Below the pieces are notes generated by a model, which was not told where the DNA came from, did not search any database, and saw only the letters and a list, made by a program, of their open reading frames with translations. Shown here in pieces: positions 19,576 through 29,786 of a DNA stretch of 64,000 bases. Position 1 is the stretch's first letter. Every line of letters begins with the position of its first letter. Source of the DNA: Hyphomicrobiales bacterium (lineage in GTDB: Bacteria > Pseudomonadota > Alphaproteobacteria > Rhizobiales > Beijerinckiaceae); NCBI GenBank assembly GCA_027483505.1, contig JAIXUP010000073.1, positions 1-64,000 of the forward strand. Reading direction: 5' to 3'. The position numbers and the translations under genes are program-made.

Positions 19576-19611
19576 CCGCCGAATTATTTTAAGCTTAAAA
19601 CAATTCGGCGG
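19576..19611. repeat. 36-bp near-perfect palindrome
   Basis: ccgccgaatt-a-ttttaagcttaaaa-c-aattcggcgg; only the a/c pair (19586/19601) breaks symmetry. Confidence 0.8.
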
Positions 19612-19669
19612 CAGACGCGTGGAGGGGATTCTGACGCCCGCAGTCCGGCGCATGCCTGTTCCGGTACAG

Positions 19670-20794
19670 TTACCCGCGCCGCGAGGCCAGCGCCGCGCCT
19701 TCGACGAGGCTGCCGAACTTGGCCCAGACGATGTCGGGATCGACGACGCCGAAGCCCGCGAAGGTGGAGAAGCCGCAATCCGTGCCGGCGATGACGCGAT
19801 CCTTGCCGACGATCCGCGTGTAGCGTTCGAGCCGCTGCGCCACCAGTTCGGGATGTTCGACGAAGTTGGTGGTTGAATCGAGACAGCCGGGAATGAGCAC
19901 ATAGTCATCCGGCGTCCTGATCTCGCTCCAGACCGTCCACTCATGGGCATGGCGCGGGTTGGCCCCCTCGAAGAGCAGGGCGCGCGGCTTCGCCTTCAGC
20001 ACCGCAGGCAGCACCTTGCCCAGCGCGATGTCGCGTGTGTGCGGACCTTCGTAGTTGCCCCAGCAGATATGCATCCGCACCCGGTCTCCCGGAACATTGC
20101 GCAAGCCATGGTTCAGCGCCTCCACATGCACCTCGGCCCGCTTCAGGAAGTCCTCCTCGGAGAGCTCGCGGTAGAGCATGTGGCGGCCGAGCCCGAGATC
20201 CGGCGCATCGATCTGCAGGATCAGGCCGGCCTCGACGATGGCCTCGTACTCGGCGCTCATCGCGTCGGCGATGTCGAACAGGTAGCTGTCGAGGTCCTTG
20301 TGATAATCCGAAGGCTGGAACAGCGCGATCACGCCGGGGCTCGCGGAGTTCATGAAGCCCTCGGCATAGCCCGCCGCAGCCATCCCCGCCTTCATGGCGC
20401 GGATATCGGAGTGGAGCGGTTCGAGGTTCTTGACCTTGATCGGCCCGACGCATTTGGGGCGGCGGTACTGCGGCGTTCCGCCCGCCTTCGCGAGCTTTTC
20501 GAGGAATCCCGGATAGTCTGCCAGGTCTGCGGGCGGGCGGCGCGGGCTGTCGCCCTCGAAGCCGGTCAGGCGGTCCTTGATGTAGGTGGCATAAGAGATT
20601 TTCGAGGTTTCGCCGTCCGAGGGCAGGTCGATCCCGGCGGTCTTCTGGCGCGCAATGATGACGCTGGTGGCGTCATGCATCACGGCGTCATAGGCTGCCG
20701 CGTCGAAGGGCATGCCTTTTTCGCGGCCGAACAGCAGGTCGGCCACGATCTGGCTCCGCGGCAGGGAGCCGACATGGGTGGTCTTGATGCTCAT
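19670..20794 (-). CDS. cobalamin-independent methionine synthase II-like (MetE C-terminal domain) protein
   Basis: TTHVGSLPRSQ, HICWGNYEGPHTRDI, GTDCGFSTFAG zinc-ligand-like motifs; no MetE N-terminal half. Confidence 0.85.
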   Translation of the reverse strand: MSIKTTHVGSLPRSQIVADLLFGREKGMPFDAAAYDAVMHDATSVIIARQKTAGIDLPSDGETSKISYATYIKDRLTGFEGDSPRRPPADLADYPGFLEKLAKAGGTPQYRRPKCVGPIKVKNLEPLHSDIRAMKAGMAAAGYAEGFMNSASPGVIALFQPSDYHKDLDSYLFDIADAMSAEYEAIVEAGLILQIDAPDLGLGRHMLYRELSEEDFLKRAEVHVEALNHGLRNVPGDRVRMHICWGNYEGPHTRDIALGKVLPAVLKAKPRALLFEGANPRHAHEWTVWSEIRTPDDYVLIPGCLDSTTNFVEHPELVAQRLERYTRIVGKDRVIAGTDCGFSTFAGFGVVDPDIVWAKFGSLVEGAALASRRG

Positions 20795-20805
20795 GATCGC
20801 GGCTT

Positions 20806-21768
20806 TCAGTTCGGCTTCCAGGTGGGCCCGGCAGGATCGCTGGTGTTCATCACACGATAGAGGCTGACCTCGCCGGTCATGGTCGGGCTGAGGGCATGCT
20901 TCAGGCCGGGCGGCACAGCGCAGGTGTCGCCTGGATTGAGAACAGCCTCGCCGCCATCCCAGCTGAGCCGCCAGTGGCCGCGCATCGGCATCAGCACCTC
21001 GTGGCGATCATGCGTGTACATTGTCTCCGGCAGCGAGCCGCGTGTCAGCAACTCGACCTCGAAGCCGGGCCTGTCGCGCAGAAGTGCGTCCGCGCCGATG
21101 ACCTTGGCTGGCTTGCCGCTGGCGAGGCACATGAGGTCCCAGTAGCGCGCCACATGGCCGGGCACGATGGCGGAGGCCGGCAACTCCGGAAACGCCTTCA
21201 GCTCCTCAGCGGTCAGAAGCGGCATCGGCTGGACGCCATCGGGGAGCGACTGACCCTTCTTGCTGTCGTAGAGCTTGCCGTTCGCGCCCAGCACCAGGCC
21301 ATGGGCCTTGGCGTCCTCGATCACCTGCGGCGCCCAGATCACCCCGCCGCCCGCGTCGTCGCCGCCGAGCACAGCCATGATCATCCCGTAGTCGGTGCCG
21401 ATGTTCTCGAAGCCCCGGAAGATGCCGGTCGGGATGTTGATGATGTCGCCTTCTTCCAGCACGACCTCGCCGGCCTTGCCCCAGCGCCCCCAGAAGAAGC
21501 GCCACCGCCCCTTGAGCACGAAGAACACTTCGGCGGTGCGGTGCGAGTGCAGCGAGTTGCGGCACTTCGGCGGCTGGCCGGCGGCGCCGATGTTGAAGCC
21601 CGGCGTCTCCTTGATGTGCACATGCTGGTCCGGGCTTTCGGAGACACCGCCACCGATGATGGTGAAGTTCTCCTTCTGGTCGGAGCCGGGCGTGTGGGCG
21701 TCGATGAAGGCTGTCTTGCACGGCCTCAATTCGCCATAACGCACGATGCGGCTCATCATGTCGATCAT
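20806..21768 (-). CDS. bicupin protein (gentisate dioxygenase-like fold)
   Basis: Two cupin-like halves: SLHSHRTAEVFFVLKGRWRFFWG and YTHDRHEVLMPMRGHWRLSWDGGEAVLNPGDTCAVPPGLKHAL. Confidence 0.82.
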   Translation of the reverse strand: MIDMMSRIVRYGELRPCKTAFIDAHTPGSDQKENFTIIGGGVSESPDQHVHIKETPGFNIGAAGQPPKCRNSLHSHRTAEVFFVLKGRWRFFWGRWGKAGEVVLEEGDIINIPTGIFRGFENIGTDYGMIMAVLGGDDAGGGVIWAPQVIEDAKAHGLVLGANGKLYDSKKGQSLPDGVQPMPLLTAEELKAFPELPASAIVPGHVARYWDLMCLASGKPAKVIGADALLRDRPGFEVELLTRGSLPETMYTHDRHEVLMPMRGHWRLSWDGGEAVLNPGDTCAVPPGLKHALSPTMTGEVSLYRVMNTSDPAGPTWKPN

Positions 21769-21798
21769 CTGGTCTCTCCTGTCGTCGGTCGATTGCGG

Positions 21799-22503
21799 TC
21801 AGTGGATGTCTTCGGCTTCGCCCCAGGCGGTCAGCAGACTGTCGATATTGAACCCCTCGGCACGGGCGGCCTTGAGGATCGGCGCTTCCTTGCGCGTGAC
21901 CAGATCGATGGCGCGCGGCAGCTCCTTCTCCGCGCCCGGTTCGATGATCACGGCGCCATGGCGGTCGGCATGAATCAGGTCGCCGGGGCTGATGGCGAGG
22001 CCGAAGACGCTCACGGGCGCGTCAAATCCGGTGACATGGACGAAGGCATGGCTCGGCCCGACGCTGCCGGCGAGGAGCTGGAAGCCGGGATCGATCGCGC
22101 CCAGATCGCGGATCGAGCCGTTTGTCAGCACGCCCTGCAGCCCGAGCCCCTTGTGGATGGCTACATTGACCTCGCCCCAGAAGGCGCCAATGCCGGGCTC
22201 GTCGCCATGATCCTCGATCACGACGAGGCGCGGCCGCGTCTCGGTGGCGAGGTAGCGGTAGTAGTTCAGCCGGCGCAGGCGCACGACGTCGGCCGGATCG
22301 CTTGCCGGCCTGTCGGCCCGTATCCTCGCGGTCATGGCGAAGCCCACCATCGGCGGCAGCACCGGATCGGCGCAAATGACGGTTGACCGCGTGAAGCCGG
22401 TGCTCTTGCGCCGCCCTTCGATGAGTTCGATCGCGTTGCAGATCGTTGGTGTGTCGACTGCCTTCAGGCTCGCCAGCACTTCTGCCGAGAGTTCCCGCGT
22501 CAT
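21799..22503 (-). CDS. RraA family protein (HMG/CHA aldolase-like)
   Basis: VDTPTICNAIE, GEVNVAIHKGLGLQGVLTNGSIRD, GDLIHADRHGAVIIE; start at MTREL (22503). Confidence 0.88.
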   Translation of the reverse strand: MTRELSAEVLASLKAVDTPTICNAIELIEGRRKSTGFTRSTVICADPVLPPMVGFAMTARIRADRPASDPADVVRLRRLNYYRYLATETRPRLVVIEDHGDEPGIGAFWGEVNVAIHKGLGLQGVLTNGSIRDLGAIDPGFQLLAGSVGPSHAFVHVTGFDAPVSVFGLAISPGDLIHADRHGAVIIEPGAEKELPRAIDLVTRKEAPILKAARAEGFNIDSLLTAWGEAEDIH

Positions 22504-23321
22504 TTGACGGCTCCTCCTGTCAAGCCAGCCTCGAAATGTTTCTGGATCGCAACGGCTGCAATGAAGGCTGGCACTGTGATGAACACGCCCGCAGCCGCCA
22601 TCAGTTCCCACAGATCGCCGCGCTCGGTGCGGAAGCTGACCAGACCGACCTGCAAGGTCACGGCCTTGTCGCGGGTCAGGATGAGGGCAAAGATGAACTC
22701 GTTCCATGTCAGGATGAAGCAGAAGACCGACGCGACGATGACGCCCGGCAGCGCCATCGGCACGATCACGCGCCAGATGATCGCCATGCGCGACGCGCCA
22801 TCGATCAGCGCCGCCTCGTCGCACTCGATCGGCACAGCGTCGAAATAGCCCTTCAGCATCCAGACCGCGAAGGGCGTGACGATCGCGAGATTGACGATGA
22901 CCAGTCCGGTGCGGCTGTCCAGCAGGCCGAGATCGCGGAACATCAGGTAGAAGGGCAGGATGATGACCACGGCGGGAATGAACTGCGTCGCCAGCATCAA
23001 GAAGAACAGACCGCGCTTGAAGGCGAACTCGAAGCGCGAGAAGGAATAGGCCGACAGGATCGCGGCAGGGATGGCGATCGCCAGCGTGAAGAAGGCCACC
23101 ACCACACTGTTGACGATGCGCAGGCCGATGTTCCACGGCGCTTCGAACACGATCCCGAAGTTCTGCACCGTCGGGGAAAAGTTGAGGCTCAGCGAATGCA
23201 CGTCGCGCGGCAGCTTGAAGGCCGTCAGCACCATCCACGCGATCGGGAAAACGATCATGCCGAAAAACAGCAGCAGAACGGCCGACTGTGCGGCGGACGC
23301 CAGTGGCGAACGGGCGTTCAT
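22500..23321 (-). CDS. carbohydrate ABC transporter permease (MalG-like)
   Basis: EAAL motif ECDEAALIDGASRMAIIWRVIVPMALPG; start MNARSPL (23321); overlaps RraA. Confidence 0.9.
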   Translation of the reverse strand: MNARSPLASAAQSAVLLLFFGMIVFPIAWMVLTAFKLPRDVHSLSLNFSPTVQNFGIVFEAPWNIGLRIVNSVVVAFFTLAIAIPAAILSAYSFSRFEFAFKRGLFFLMLATQFIPAVVIILPFYLMFRDLGLLDSRTGLVIVNLAIVTPFAVWMLKGYFDAVPIECDEAALIDGASRMAIIWRVIVPMALPGVIVASVFCFILTWNEFIFALILTRDKAVTLQVGLVSFRTERGDLWELMAAAGVFITVPAFIAAVAIQKHFEAGLTGGAVK

Positions 23322-24199
23322 CGGGCGACGGCCTTCGGCGGCATGACCAGCCGCGTGTAGAACATGCCGATCCCGACCAACAGCGCGGTCAGCACCACGG
23401 CAAGTGCCGAAGCGTGGCCCATGTCGTAGTGCACGAAGCCGATGGTATAGACGTAGTGGGCGAGGGTCTGCGTCGTGATGCCCGGCCCGGCGCCGGTCAG
23501 CGTCTGGACCGAGTCGAACATCTTGAGCGCAAAGATCGTCTTGAGGATCAGCGCCACCGCGATCACACCCTTGATCTGCGGCAGCACGACGAGAAGGACG
23601 GTCTGCCACGGGGTGGCGCCGTCGATCAGCGCCGCCTCTTCGGTCTCGACCGGAACGGCGGCCAGCCCGCCAAGGAAGATCAGCGTCAGATACGGGAACC
23701 AGTGCCAGACATCGGACAGGATGAGGGCCGCCATGGCGTAGCCCGGGCTGGCCAGCCAGATCACATCCGCCAGCGGCGGGATCAGCCAGCCGATGCCCTT
23801 GGCAAGCACGCCATATTCGCCGTTGAACATGAACCGGAAAGACACGCCGATCAGGGCGGGGCTCATGGCGAAAGGAAGGATCAGCACCGCGCGCGTCAGG
23901 CTTTGCAACACGCCCGCCCGCCGCAGCAGAAGGGCGAGGCCAAGCGAGACGGCGACGGCGATGAGGACGTCCAGTGTCACGAAGACGAACGTGACCTTCA
24001 GCGCGTTCCAGAACTCCGGCTCCTCGAAGCCGAACACGTAGTTGTCGAACCCCACCCAGCCCTGCGGAACCGGCGAGCGTTTCAGCCGCCAGTTCCTGAA
24101 ACTGGTTGTGACAGCCGAGACCAGCGGCCACAGCGTGGTGCCGAGCACGATGACGAGCGCGGGCACAAGCAGCAGATAGCGCGTGAGGCGATCGTGCAT
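23318..24199 (-). CDS. sugar ABC transporter permease (MalF-like)
   Basis: ETEEAALIDGATPWQTVLLVVLPQIKG; overlaps the next permease. Confidence 0.9.
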   Translation of the reverse strand: MHDRLTRYLLLVPALVIVLGTTLWPLVSAVTTSFRNWRLKRSPVPQGWVGFDNYVFGFEEPEFWNALKVTFVFVTLDVLIAVAVSLGLALLLRRAGVLQSLTRAVLILPFAMSPALIGVSFRFMFNGEYGVLAKGIGWLIPPLADVIWLASPGYAMAALILSDVWHWFPYLTLIFLGGLAAVPVETEEAALIDGATPWQTVLLVVLPQIKGVIAVALILKTIFALKMFDSVQTLTGAGPGITTQTLAHYVYTIGFVHYDMGHASALAVVLTALLVGIGMFYTRLVMPPKAVAR

Positions 24200-24223
24200 G
24201 TCCTGTTGTCCGGCCCGTCCGGC

Positions 24224-24239
24224 CGCGGCCTCAGCCGCG
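24224..24239 (-). other. 6-bp GC hairpin spanning the SBP stop
   Basis: cgcggc-ctca-gccgcg, between SBP and permease. Confidence 0.35.
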
Positions 24240-25547
24240 CCGCGCGATGCGGCGCACCGTGGCTTCGGCTGCCTTGAACGCGTCGGAGACCGAACGCGTG
24301 CCCGAAGCCGCTTCCGACATCGCGGTTTCCATCGCCTCCATCATCTGCGGCCAATCGGCGGTGTAGGGCACAACCTTGGTATTCTGGAGCGCTTCCGCCG
24401 CGAAGGTATGCATCCCGCCGAAGCGCTTGTTCACCTCCGGATCGCGCAGGTTCGACCATTGCGTCGCCACCACATCGCTCTCCTTGGGGTCGAGCAGGAT
24501 GTCGCGCTCGACGGATGGCTCGGTGACGAAGGTGATGAACTCCATCGCCGCGTCCTTGGCCTTGCTGTTCCTGGCGATGCCGTAGATCCAGTTGTTGATG
24601 TAGGTCGAGCGCGGGCCGCCGGCGAAGGACGGCAGGGGCGCGAATGCCACCTGGTCTTCCGTAAGCTTCGAAACCTTCGGGTCGATCAAACCGCCGCGCA
24701 CCCACCACCAGACCGCGACCATGGCGGAGTTGCCGCCGCGCATCGAGTTCACGGCGTCCTGCTCGTTGAAGGACACAGCCGCCGCAGGCGTCACCTTGTG
24801 GGTGCGAAGCATGTCGATGTAGTCCTGCGTGGCGCGCAGGCCCGCCTCGCTGGCGAAGAGCGGCATGCCCTTGGCGTCGAAGACATCGGCGCCGCGGCCC
24901 CACAGGAAATTGTACCAGACCATCAGGTTCTGGCCGTTGCTCTTGCCATAGGGCAGGGCGATGCCGGCGATCTGTTCCTTGTCCTGCAGCACCTTCGACG
25001 CGCTCACGACCTCGTCCCAGGTCTTGGGAGCGGCGAGATTGTGCTTGGCGAACAGGTCCTTGCGGTAGAACAGCAACTGCACATGCGAGCGCGTCGGCAG
25101 CCCGAGCTGCTTGCCTTCAACGGCGCCAAGATCGAGGAAGGCCTTCGGATAGCGCGTGGTGTCGATCTTCTTGGCGGCGAGGCGCGCGTCCATCGGATCG
25201 ATCAGGTTGACCAGCGACGGCACCCACTGGTCCATCACCACGACGATGTCGAAACCGCCCGTTCCGCCGACCATTTCGGCGGTCAGCGCCTCGCGCATGT
25301 TGGCGAACGGCACATAGGTGTATTTTACGGTGATGCCGGTCGCGTCCGTGAAGGCCGCCGCCCGCGCTTCGTGGGCCCGGAACTGTGTGGCCACGACGCA
25401 CAGGACCTTGACCTCCTGTCCCGCGAAGGGCTTGCCGGGTCGAAGGTTGGCGAGCGCCGCAGCCTGCGCGCGCGCTTCGCGCGGCAATGCCCCGGCAAGA
25501 CCAAGGGCCGATGCGCCAATGGCGAAGTCACGTCTGGTGATGTTCAT
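24231..25547 (-). CDS. extracellular sugar-binding protein (SBP_bac_1-like)
   Basis: Tat-like MNITRRDFAIGASALGLAGALPREARAQA; EVKVLCVVATQFRAHEARAAAFTDATGITVKYTYVPF. Confidence 0.9.
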   Translation of the reverse strand: MNITRRDFAIGASALGLAGALPREARAQAAALANLRPGKPFAGQEVKVLCVVATQFRAHEARAAAFTDATGITVKYTYVPFANMREALTAEMVGGTGGFDIVVVMDQWVPSLVNLIDPMDARLAAKKIDTTRYPKAFLDLGAVEGKQLGLPTRSHVQLLFYRKDLFAKHNLAAPKTWDEVVSASKVLQDKEQIAGIALPYGKSNGQNLMVWYNFLWGRGADVFDAKGMPLFASEAGLRATQDYIDMLRTHKVTPAAAVSFNEQDAVNSMRGGNSAMVAVWWWVRGGLIDPKVSKLTEDQVAFAPLPSFAGGPRSTYINNWIYGIARNSKAKDAAMEFITFVTEPSVERDILLDPKESDVVATQWSNLRDPEVNKRFGGMHTFAAEALQNTKVVPYTADWPQMMEAMETAMSEAASGTRSVSDAFKAAEATVRRIARRG

Positions 25548-25581
25548 CCTGTCCTCCCGTATCCGGTCTTGCTGACCGTGT

Positions 25582-25597
25582 TTGCATTCGTATGCAA
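25582..25597. promoter_or_regulatory. candidate operator, site A
   Basis: ttgcat-tcgt-atgcaa, 35 bp upstream of the SBP start; related to the site at 35124-35139. Confidence 0.5.
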
Positions 25598-25631
25598 GGT
25601 TGCGCAATCGCGCGCCTTTGGCAAGCTGTGG

Positions 25632-26605
25632 TCAGCCCGTCTTCAGCAGAATCTGCTTCCAGATGGCTGTTTCGTCGAACAGCACCCATTCGCGCCTGAG
25701 CCCCCAGGGGCCGAACTCGGCATGGCTGATTCCCATGACATGCACGCTCGCATAGGTCGGCGCACCGAACGAACCCCAGCCGGAATGGGGGCCGGTCAGC
25801 GACCATCGCACGGCAGCGCGCGGGCTGAAGTGCGGGTCATCCCGTCCGATCACATGATGCACCTCAAAAGCGGCGTCGGGGAAGGCCGAGCGCAGGCCCA
25901 TCCAGAACTGGTCGGCGTCGCCATGGCTGTGGCCGGTCACGCCGCCGGGGTGTTCAAGCTGGCAGGCCCGGTCGTAAGCCTTCGGGATCACGGCCATGTC
26001 CGCGCCCATGATGGCGCGCAGGATCTCGGCGTAGCGCTGCCCGGTGGGGTGGTCATTGCCCTTGCCGCGATAGCCGCCATCAATATCCATGGCAGGCGTG
26101 AACGGTCGCACGCATCTGTCGGGTCCGCCCTCGCGCGTGATGAGGTCTGCCGCGTAGGCCTTCGGGTCCCAGCCAAGCTGGCGCACGATGGCGCCCTGGT
26201 CACGGATCAGCCACTCGTCGAAGATCTGGTTGTTGCGCGCCGCACAGTCGGCGATGATCCGGTACTTGAGTTTGGTCCCGGTCGCCTTGCCGTAGACCCC
26301 ATCGCGGGCATGGGTCGCGGTCGAGAACAGGCGGTGGGACGAGAGCAGGCCGTTCGCGTTGTCCCCGCACCAGATCACGTCCTCGCCCAGCAGCGTCCTG
26401 TCAGGAAATTCGGCCAGCGTGGCCATGGTGGCGGCGATGACATTCTGGTTGCCGACTACGAGCGACCCGGGCGAGCGCACCGGCAGGTTGGGCGCATAGT
26501 AGTGATGCAGGGTCGCGATGCCGCGATCCTCCCAGATCTCCTTGGTGATTCCGATGATGTAGTCAGGAAAGTCTGTCCAGCGTGGGTCGAAGCCTTCGAT
26601 CGGCA
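25632..26605 (-). CDS. SnoaL/NTF2-like (ester cyclase-like) two-domain protein
   Basis: MPIEGFDPRWTDFPDYIIGITKEIWEDRGIATLHHYYAPNLPVRSP; two NTF2-like halves. Confidence 0.75.
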
Positions 26606-26631
26606 TGTCGGTGGTCCTTGTTGGTTCGGGG

Positions 26632-27399
26632 TCAGCCGGCAGTCCAGCCGCCGTCAATCAGCAATGATGTTCCAGTGATCATTGCGGCCGCGTCGCTGGC
26701 GAGAAACACCGCCGCTCCCATGATGTCCTCGACCTCGCCGACGCGGTCGAGCTTGATCTTCGATTTGATCCAGGCGAGCCGCTCGGGGTTTGCGAAGGTC
26801 GCGGCCGTGAGTTCGGTGCGGATGAAGGTCGGCCCGATCGAATTGACGCGAATGCCTTTCGGCCCCAGCTCGATCGCCATCGTCTTGGTCAGACCCTCGA
26901 TGGCGTGCTTTGAGGCGGCATAGACCGTGCGGTCAATGCCGCCGACATGCCCCATCTGCGACGAGACGTTCAGGATCACGCCGCGCCGGGCTGCTGCGAT
27001 CATGCCCCTCGCCACTGCCTGTGAGAGGAAGAAGGCCGCGCGCACGTTGAGACCCATGATCTGGTCATAGTCGCTGACCGCGACGTCGGTGAACGGCGTC
27101 GGACGGTTCATGCCGGCATTGTTGACCAGAATGTCGAAGGCCGGCCGTGCCGACAGCGCCGCCGTGACGGCATCGAGATCGGATACGTCGAGCGCCAGCC
27201 CTTCGGCCTGCTCGCCGCGCCCCCGGATGGCGGCGGCGGCGGCCTCGATCTCGCCGGCGGAGCGGGCGCACAGGGTGACGGCTGCGCCGGCTTCCGCCAG
27301 CGCCGCTGCGATGGCCAGCCCGATGCCGCGCCCCGCGCCGGTGACCAGCGCACGCCTGCCATCAAGCCGGAATGAGGGTGTGAGGGGGAGCGTCGTCAC
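26632..27399 (-). CDS. SDR family oxidoreductase
   Basis: RRALVTGAGRGIGLAIAAALAEAGA, LVNNAGMN, YAASKHAIEGLTKTMA. GTG start at 27399 overlaps the stop of the upstream gene. Confidence 0.93.
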   Translation of the reverse strand: MTTLPLTPSFRLDGRRALVTGAGRGIGLAIAAALAEAGAAVTLCARSAGEIEAAAAAIRGRGEQAEGLALDVSDLDAVTAALSARPAFDILVNNAGMNRPTPFTDVAVSDYDQIMGLNVRAAFFLSQAVARGMIAAARRGVILNVSSQMGHVGGIDRTVYAASKHAIEGLTKTMAIELGPKGIRVNSIGPTFIRTELTAATFANPERLAWIKSKIKLDRVGEVEDIMGAAVFLASDAAAMITGTSLLIDGGWTAG

Positions 27400-28448
27400 A
27401 GGGGCCTCCCGGTTTCGCGCGAGAAGCCGCTGCGTGCCTTGTTGAACTCGCGCAGCCGCGCAAAGACATCGATACCGATCTGCCGGTATGTGTCCAGAAG
27501 ATCGACCATCACCCAGTTTTCCCGGATGAGGTCGCCTTCGAGCCGCCAGAAGTCGAGGCTCCGCATGCTGAGCCGCGTCCCGGTCGGGGCCAGGCCCATC
27601 CATCCATCGCCAGTCAGCGTCTGCATCATGTTGGGCCAGCCGGTCACGGCGGCGTAGCGGCCATCGGCAAAGAAATGCGCGCGGGTCTGCTCCGGATACT
27701 GCCCGCGATCGGGCATGGCGTTGAGGTAGGGGATCTGGTGCCAGTTGCGGAATCCGGCGATGCCCCTCCCGGTCCCGATGCCCGAAGGGCCATACCAGGT
27801 CATGCGTGGATGCCAGTAACGCTCCAATTCCATGACCTCGGGGCCGCCGTCCATCGGATGCCGCTTCATTGCCGTCAGCATCTCGATAACGCGCTGCCGC
27901 GTCCTGTCGCTCAGTTCGCCGGCATAGGGGCCTGGCACCAGCCCGTCCTGCGTGGCCGGGCCAGGCACATGCCACTCGCGTCCTAGGCTGGGCGCCATAG
28001 GCCACGCCGAAGCCTGCATCATCATCTCCGGAATGTCCCAGATCGCCTGCATTTCAGTGATCCGCCCGCCGTCAAAGCGGTAGAATTCGTGAAAGCGCAT
28101 GGCGACCTGATGCCCGGTGGCGGGAATGTCGAGCCAGGGCGCGGCGAAGACGCCCGTGTAATGGCCACAACAACCGACCCAATCCTGCCCGTCAGGCGTC
28201 TGCCCGGCGATGACGATGGTGTCGCGCCGTTCAAGATCCGGAAGAGCGGCGAACAGCGGCTTGTAGGCCACATCGTAGAAGGCGTCAGCGCCGGAGATGT
28301 CGCCGAGCGGATGACACATCCGGACGCCGCACGCCGGGCTGAGCAGACGTTCGAGTTCAGCCCTTACCGCCATTTCCTCAAAGTCGTACATCGCCGCCCT
28401 GAGCGGCGCGAGCAGGGCCTTGTGGGCCGTGTGCCGATCGGTGCTCAC
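27396..28448 (-). CDS. SnoaL/NTF2-like (ester cyclase-like) two-domain protein
   Basis: [10 protein letters not shown]-type and [31 protein letters not shown] motifs. Confidence 0.8.
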   Translation of the reverse strand: MSTDRHTAHKALLAPLRAAMYDFEEMAVRAELERLLSPACGVRMCHPLGDISGADAFYDVAYKPLFAALPDLERRDTIVIAGQTPDGQDWVGCCGHYTGVFAAPWLDIPATGHQVAMRFHEFYRFDGGRITEMQAIWDIPEMMMQASAWPMAPSLGREWHVPGPATQDGLVPGPYAGELSDRTRQRVIEMLTAMKRHPMDGGPEVMELERYWHPRMTWYGPSGIGTGRGIAGFRNWHQIPYLNAMPDRGQYPEQTRAHFFADGRYAAVTGWPNMMQTLTGDGWMGLAPTGTRLSMRSLDFWRLEGDLIRENWVMVDLLDTYRQIGIDVFARLREFNKARSGFSRETGRPL

Positions 28449-29764
28449 TCCGCCGCGACCCCGTAGGCGACGTTGCGGCCGCCATAGCGGCGGACGCGGA
28501 TGTTGGCCTGCTCGGCATGGCCGACGAAACCTTCAAGCATGCACAGCCGCGAGCAGTATTCGCCGATCATTGCGGAGGCCTCGTCGGTCAGCACGCGCTG
28601 ATACGTGTGCGTCTTGATGAACTTGCCGACCCAGAGGCCACCGGTGTAGCGGCCCGCCTTCTTCGTCGGCAGGGTATGGTTGGTGCCAATCACCTTGTCG
28701 CCGAAGCTGACATTGGTGCGCGGCCCCAGAAACAGCGCGCCATAGGAGTGCATGTGCTCAAGGAACCAGTCATCGCGCTTCGTCATCACCTGCACATGCT
28801 CGGAAGCGATGAAGTTGGCCTGCTCGAGCATCTCTTCATAGGTGTCGCAAACGATCATCTCGCCATAGTCGGCCCAGCTCTTGCCGGCGGCCTCTCCGGT
28901 CGGCAGGATCTTGAGCAGGCGCTCGATCTCGTCGAGCGTCGCCCGCGCCAGCCGCTCGGAGTTGGTGATCATCACGCAGGGCGAGTTGACACCATGCTCC
29001 GCCTGCCCGAGCAGGTCGGTGGCGCACAGTTCCGCGTCGACAGTTTCATCCGCGATCACCATGGTCTCCGTCGGCCCGGCGAACAGGTCGATCCCGACAC
29101 GGCCAAAGAGCTGGCGCTTGGCCTCTGCCACGAAGGCGTTGCCGGGGCCGACCAGCATGTCGACGGGCGCGATCGTCTCGGTGCCGAGCGCCATCGCGCC
29201 GACGGCCTGGATGCCGCCGAGGCAGTAGATTTCATCGGCGCCGCCCATGTGCATGGCCGCGACGATGGCCGGGTGCGGAGCGGGGCCGTTCGCGCTCTGC
29301 TGCGGCGGGGCCGAGGCGATGATGCGCTTCACGCCGGCCACCTTCGCCGTCACGACGCTCATGTGGGCGGACGCCACCATCGGGTACTTGCCGCCCGGCA
29401 CATAGCAGCCGACTGACTGCACCGGGATGTTCTTGTGGCCGAGGATGACGCCGGGCAGCGTCTCGACCTCGATGTCCTGAAGCGCTGCGCGTTGATGCTG
29501 GGCGAAGTTGCGCACCTGCGTCTGGGCGAAGCGGATGTCGTCGAGGTCGCGCTTGGACACCGCCGCCATGGCGGCCTCGATGTCCTGCTCGCTGAGGCGG
29601 AACGCCTTGGGGTCGTACCTGTCGAACTTGACGGACAAGTCGCGCACGGCGGCGTCGCCGCGGGCAGAAATGTCGGCCAGAATGCCTTCGACGGCGACAC
29701 GCACCTTCGCGTCATCGTCAGCCCGCTCGGCCAGCGTCCTTGCCGTTTTCAGATGCCGGATCAT
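28445..29764 (-). CDS. histidinol dehydrogenase-superfamily protein (HpsN / sulfopropanediol dehydrogenase-like)
   Basis: [96 protein letters not shown] resembles the HpsN subgroup. Confidence 0.88.
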   Translation of the reverse strand: MIRHLKTARTLAERADDDAKVRVAVEGILADISARGDAAVRDLSVKFDRYDPKAFRLSEQDIEAAMAAVSKRDLDDIRFAQTQVRNFAQHQRAALQDIEVETLPGVILGHKNIPVQSVGCYVPGGKYPMVASAHMSVVTAKVAGVKRIIASAPPQQSANGPAPHPAIVAAMHMGGADEIYCLGGIQAVGAMALGTETIAPVDMLVGPGNAFVAEAKRQLFGRVGIDLFAGPTETMVIADETVDAELCATDLLGQAEHGVNSPCVMITNSERLARATLDEIERLLKILPTGEAAGKSWADYGEMIVCDTYEEMLEQANFIASEHVQVMTKRDDWFLEHMHSYGALFLGPRTNVSFGDKVIGTNHTLPTKKAGRYTGGLWVGKFIKTHTYQRVLTDEASAMIGEYCSRLCMLEGFVGHAEQANIRVRRYGGRNVAYGVAAE

Positions 29765-29786
29765 GGGTTTCCTCGCGTTTCTTGAT

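Noticed and set aside
23322-24131. N-terminal extension of the MalG-like permease ORF
   Set aside because: Overlaps the MalF-like permease out of frame; the real start is MNARSPL at 23321.
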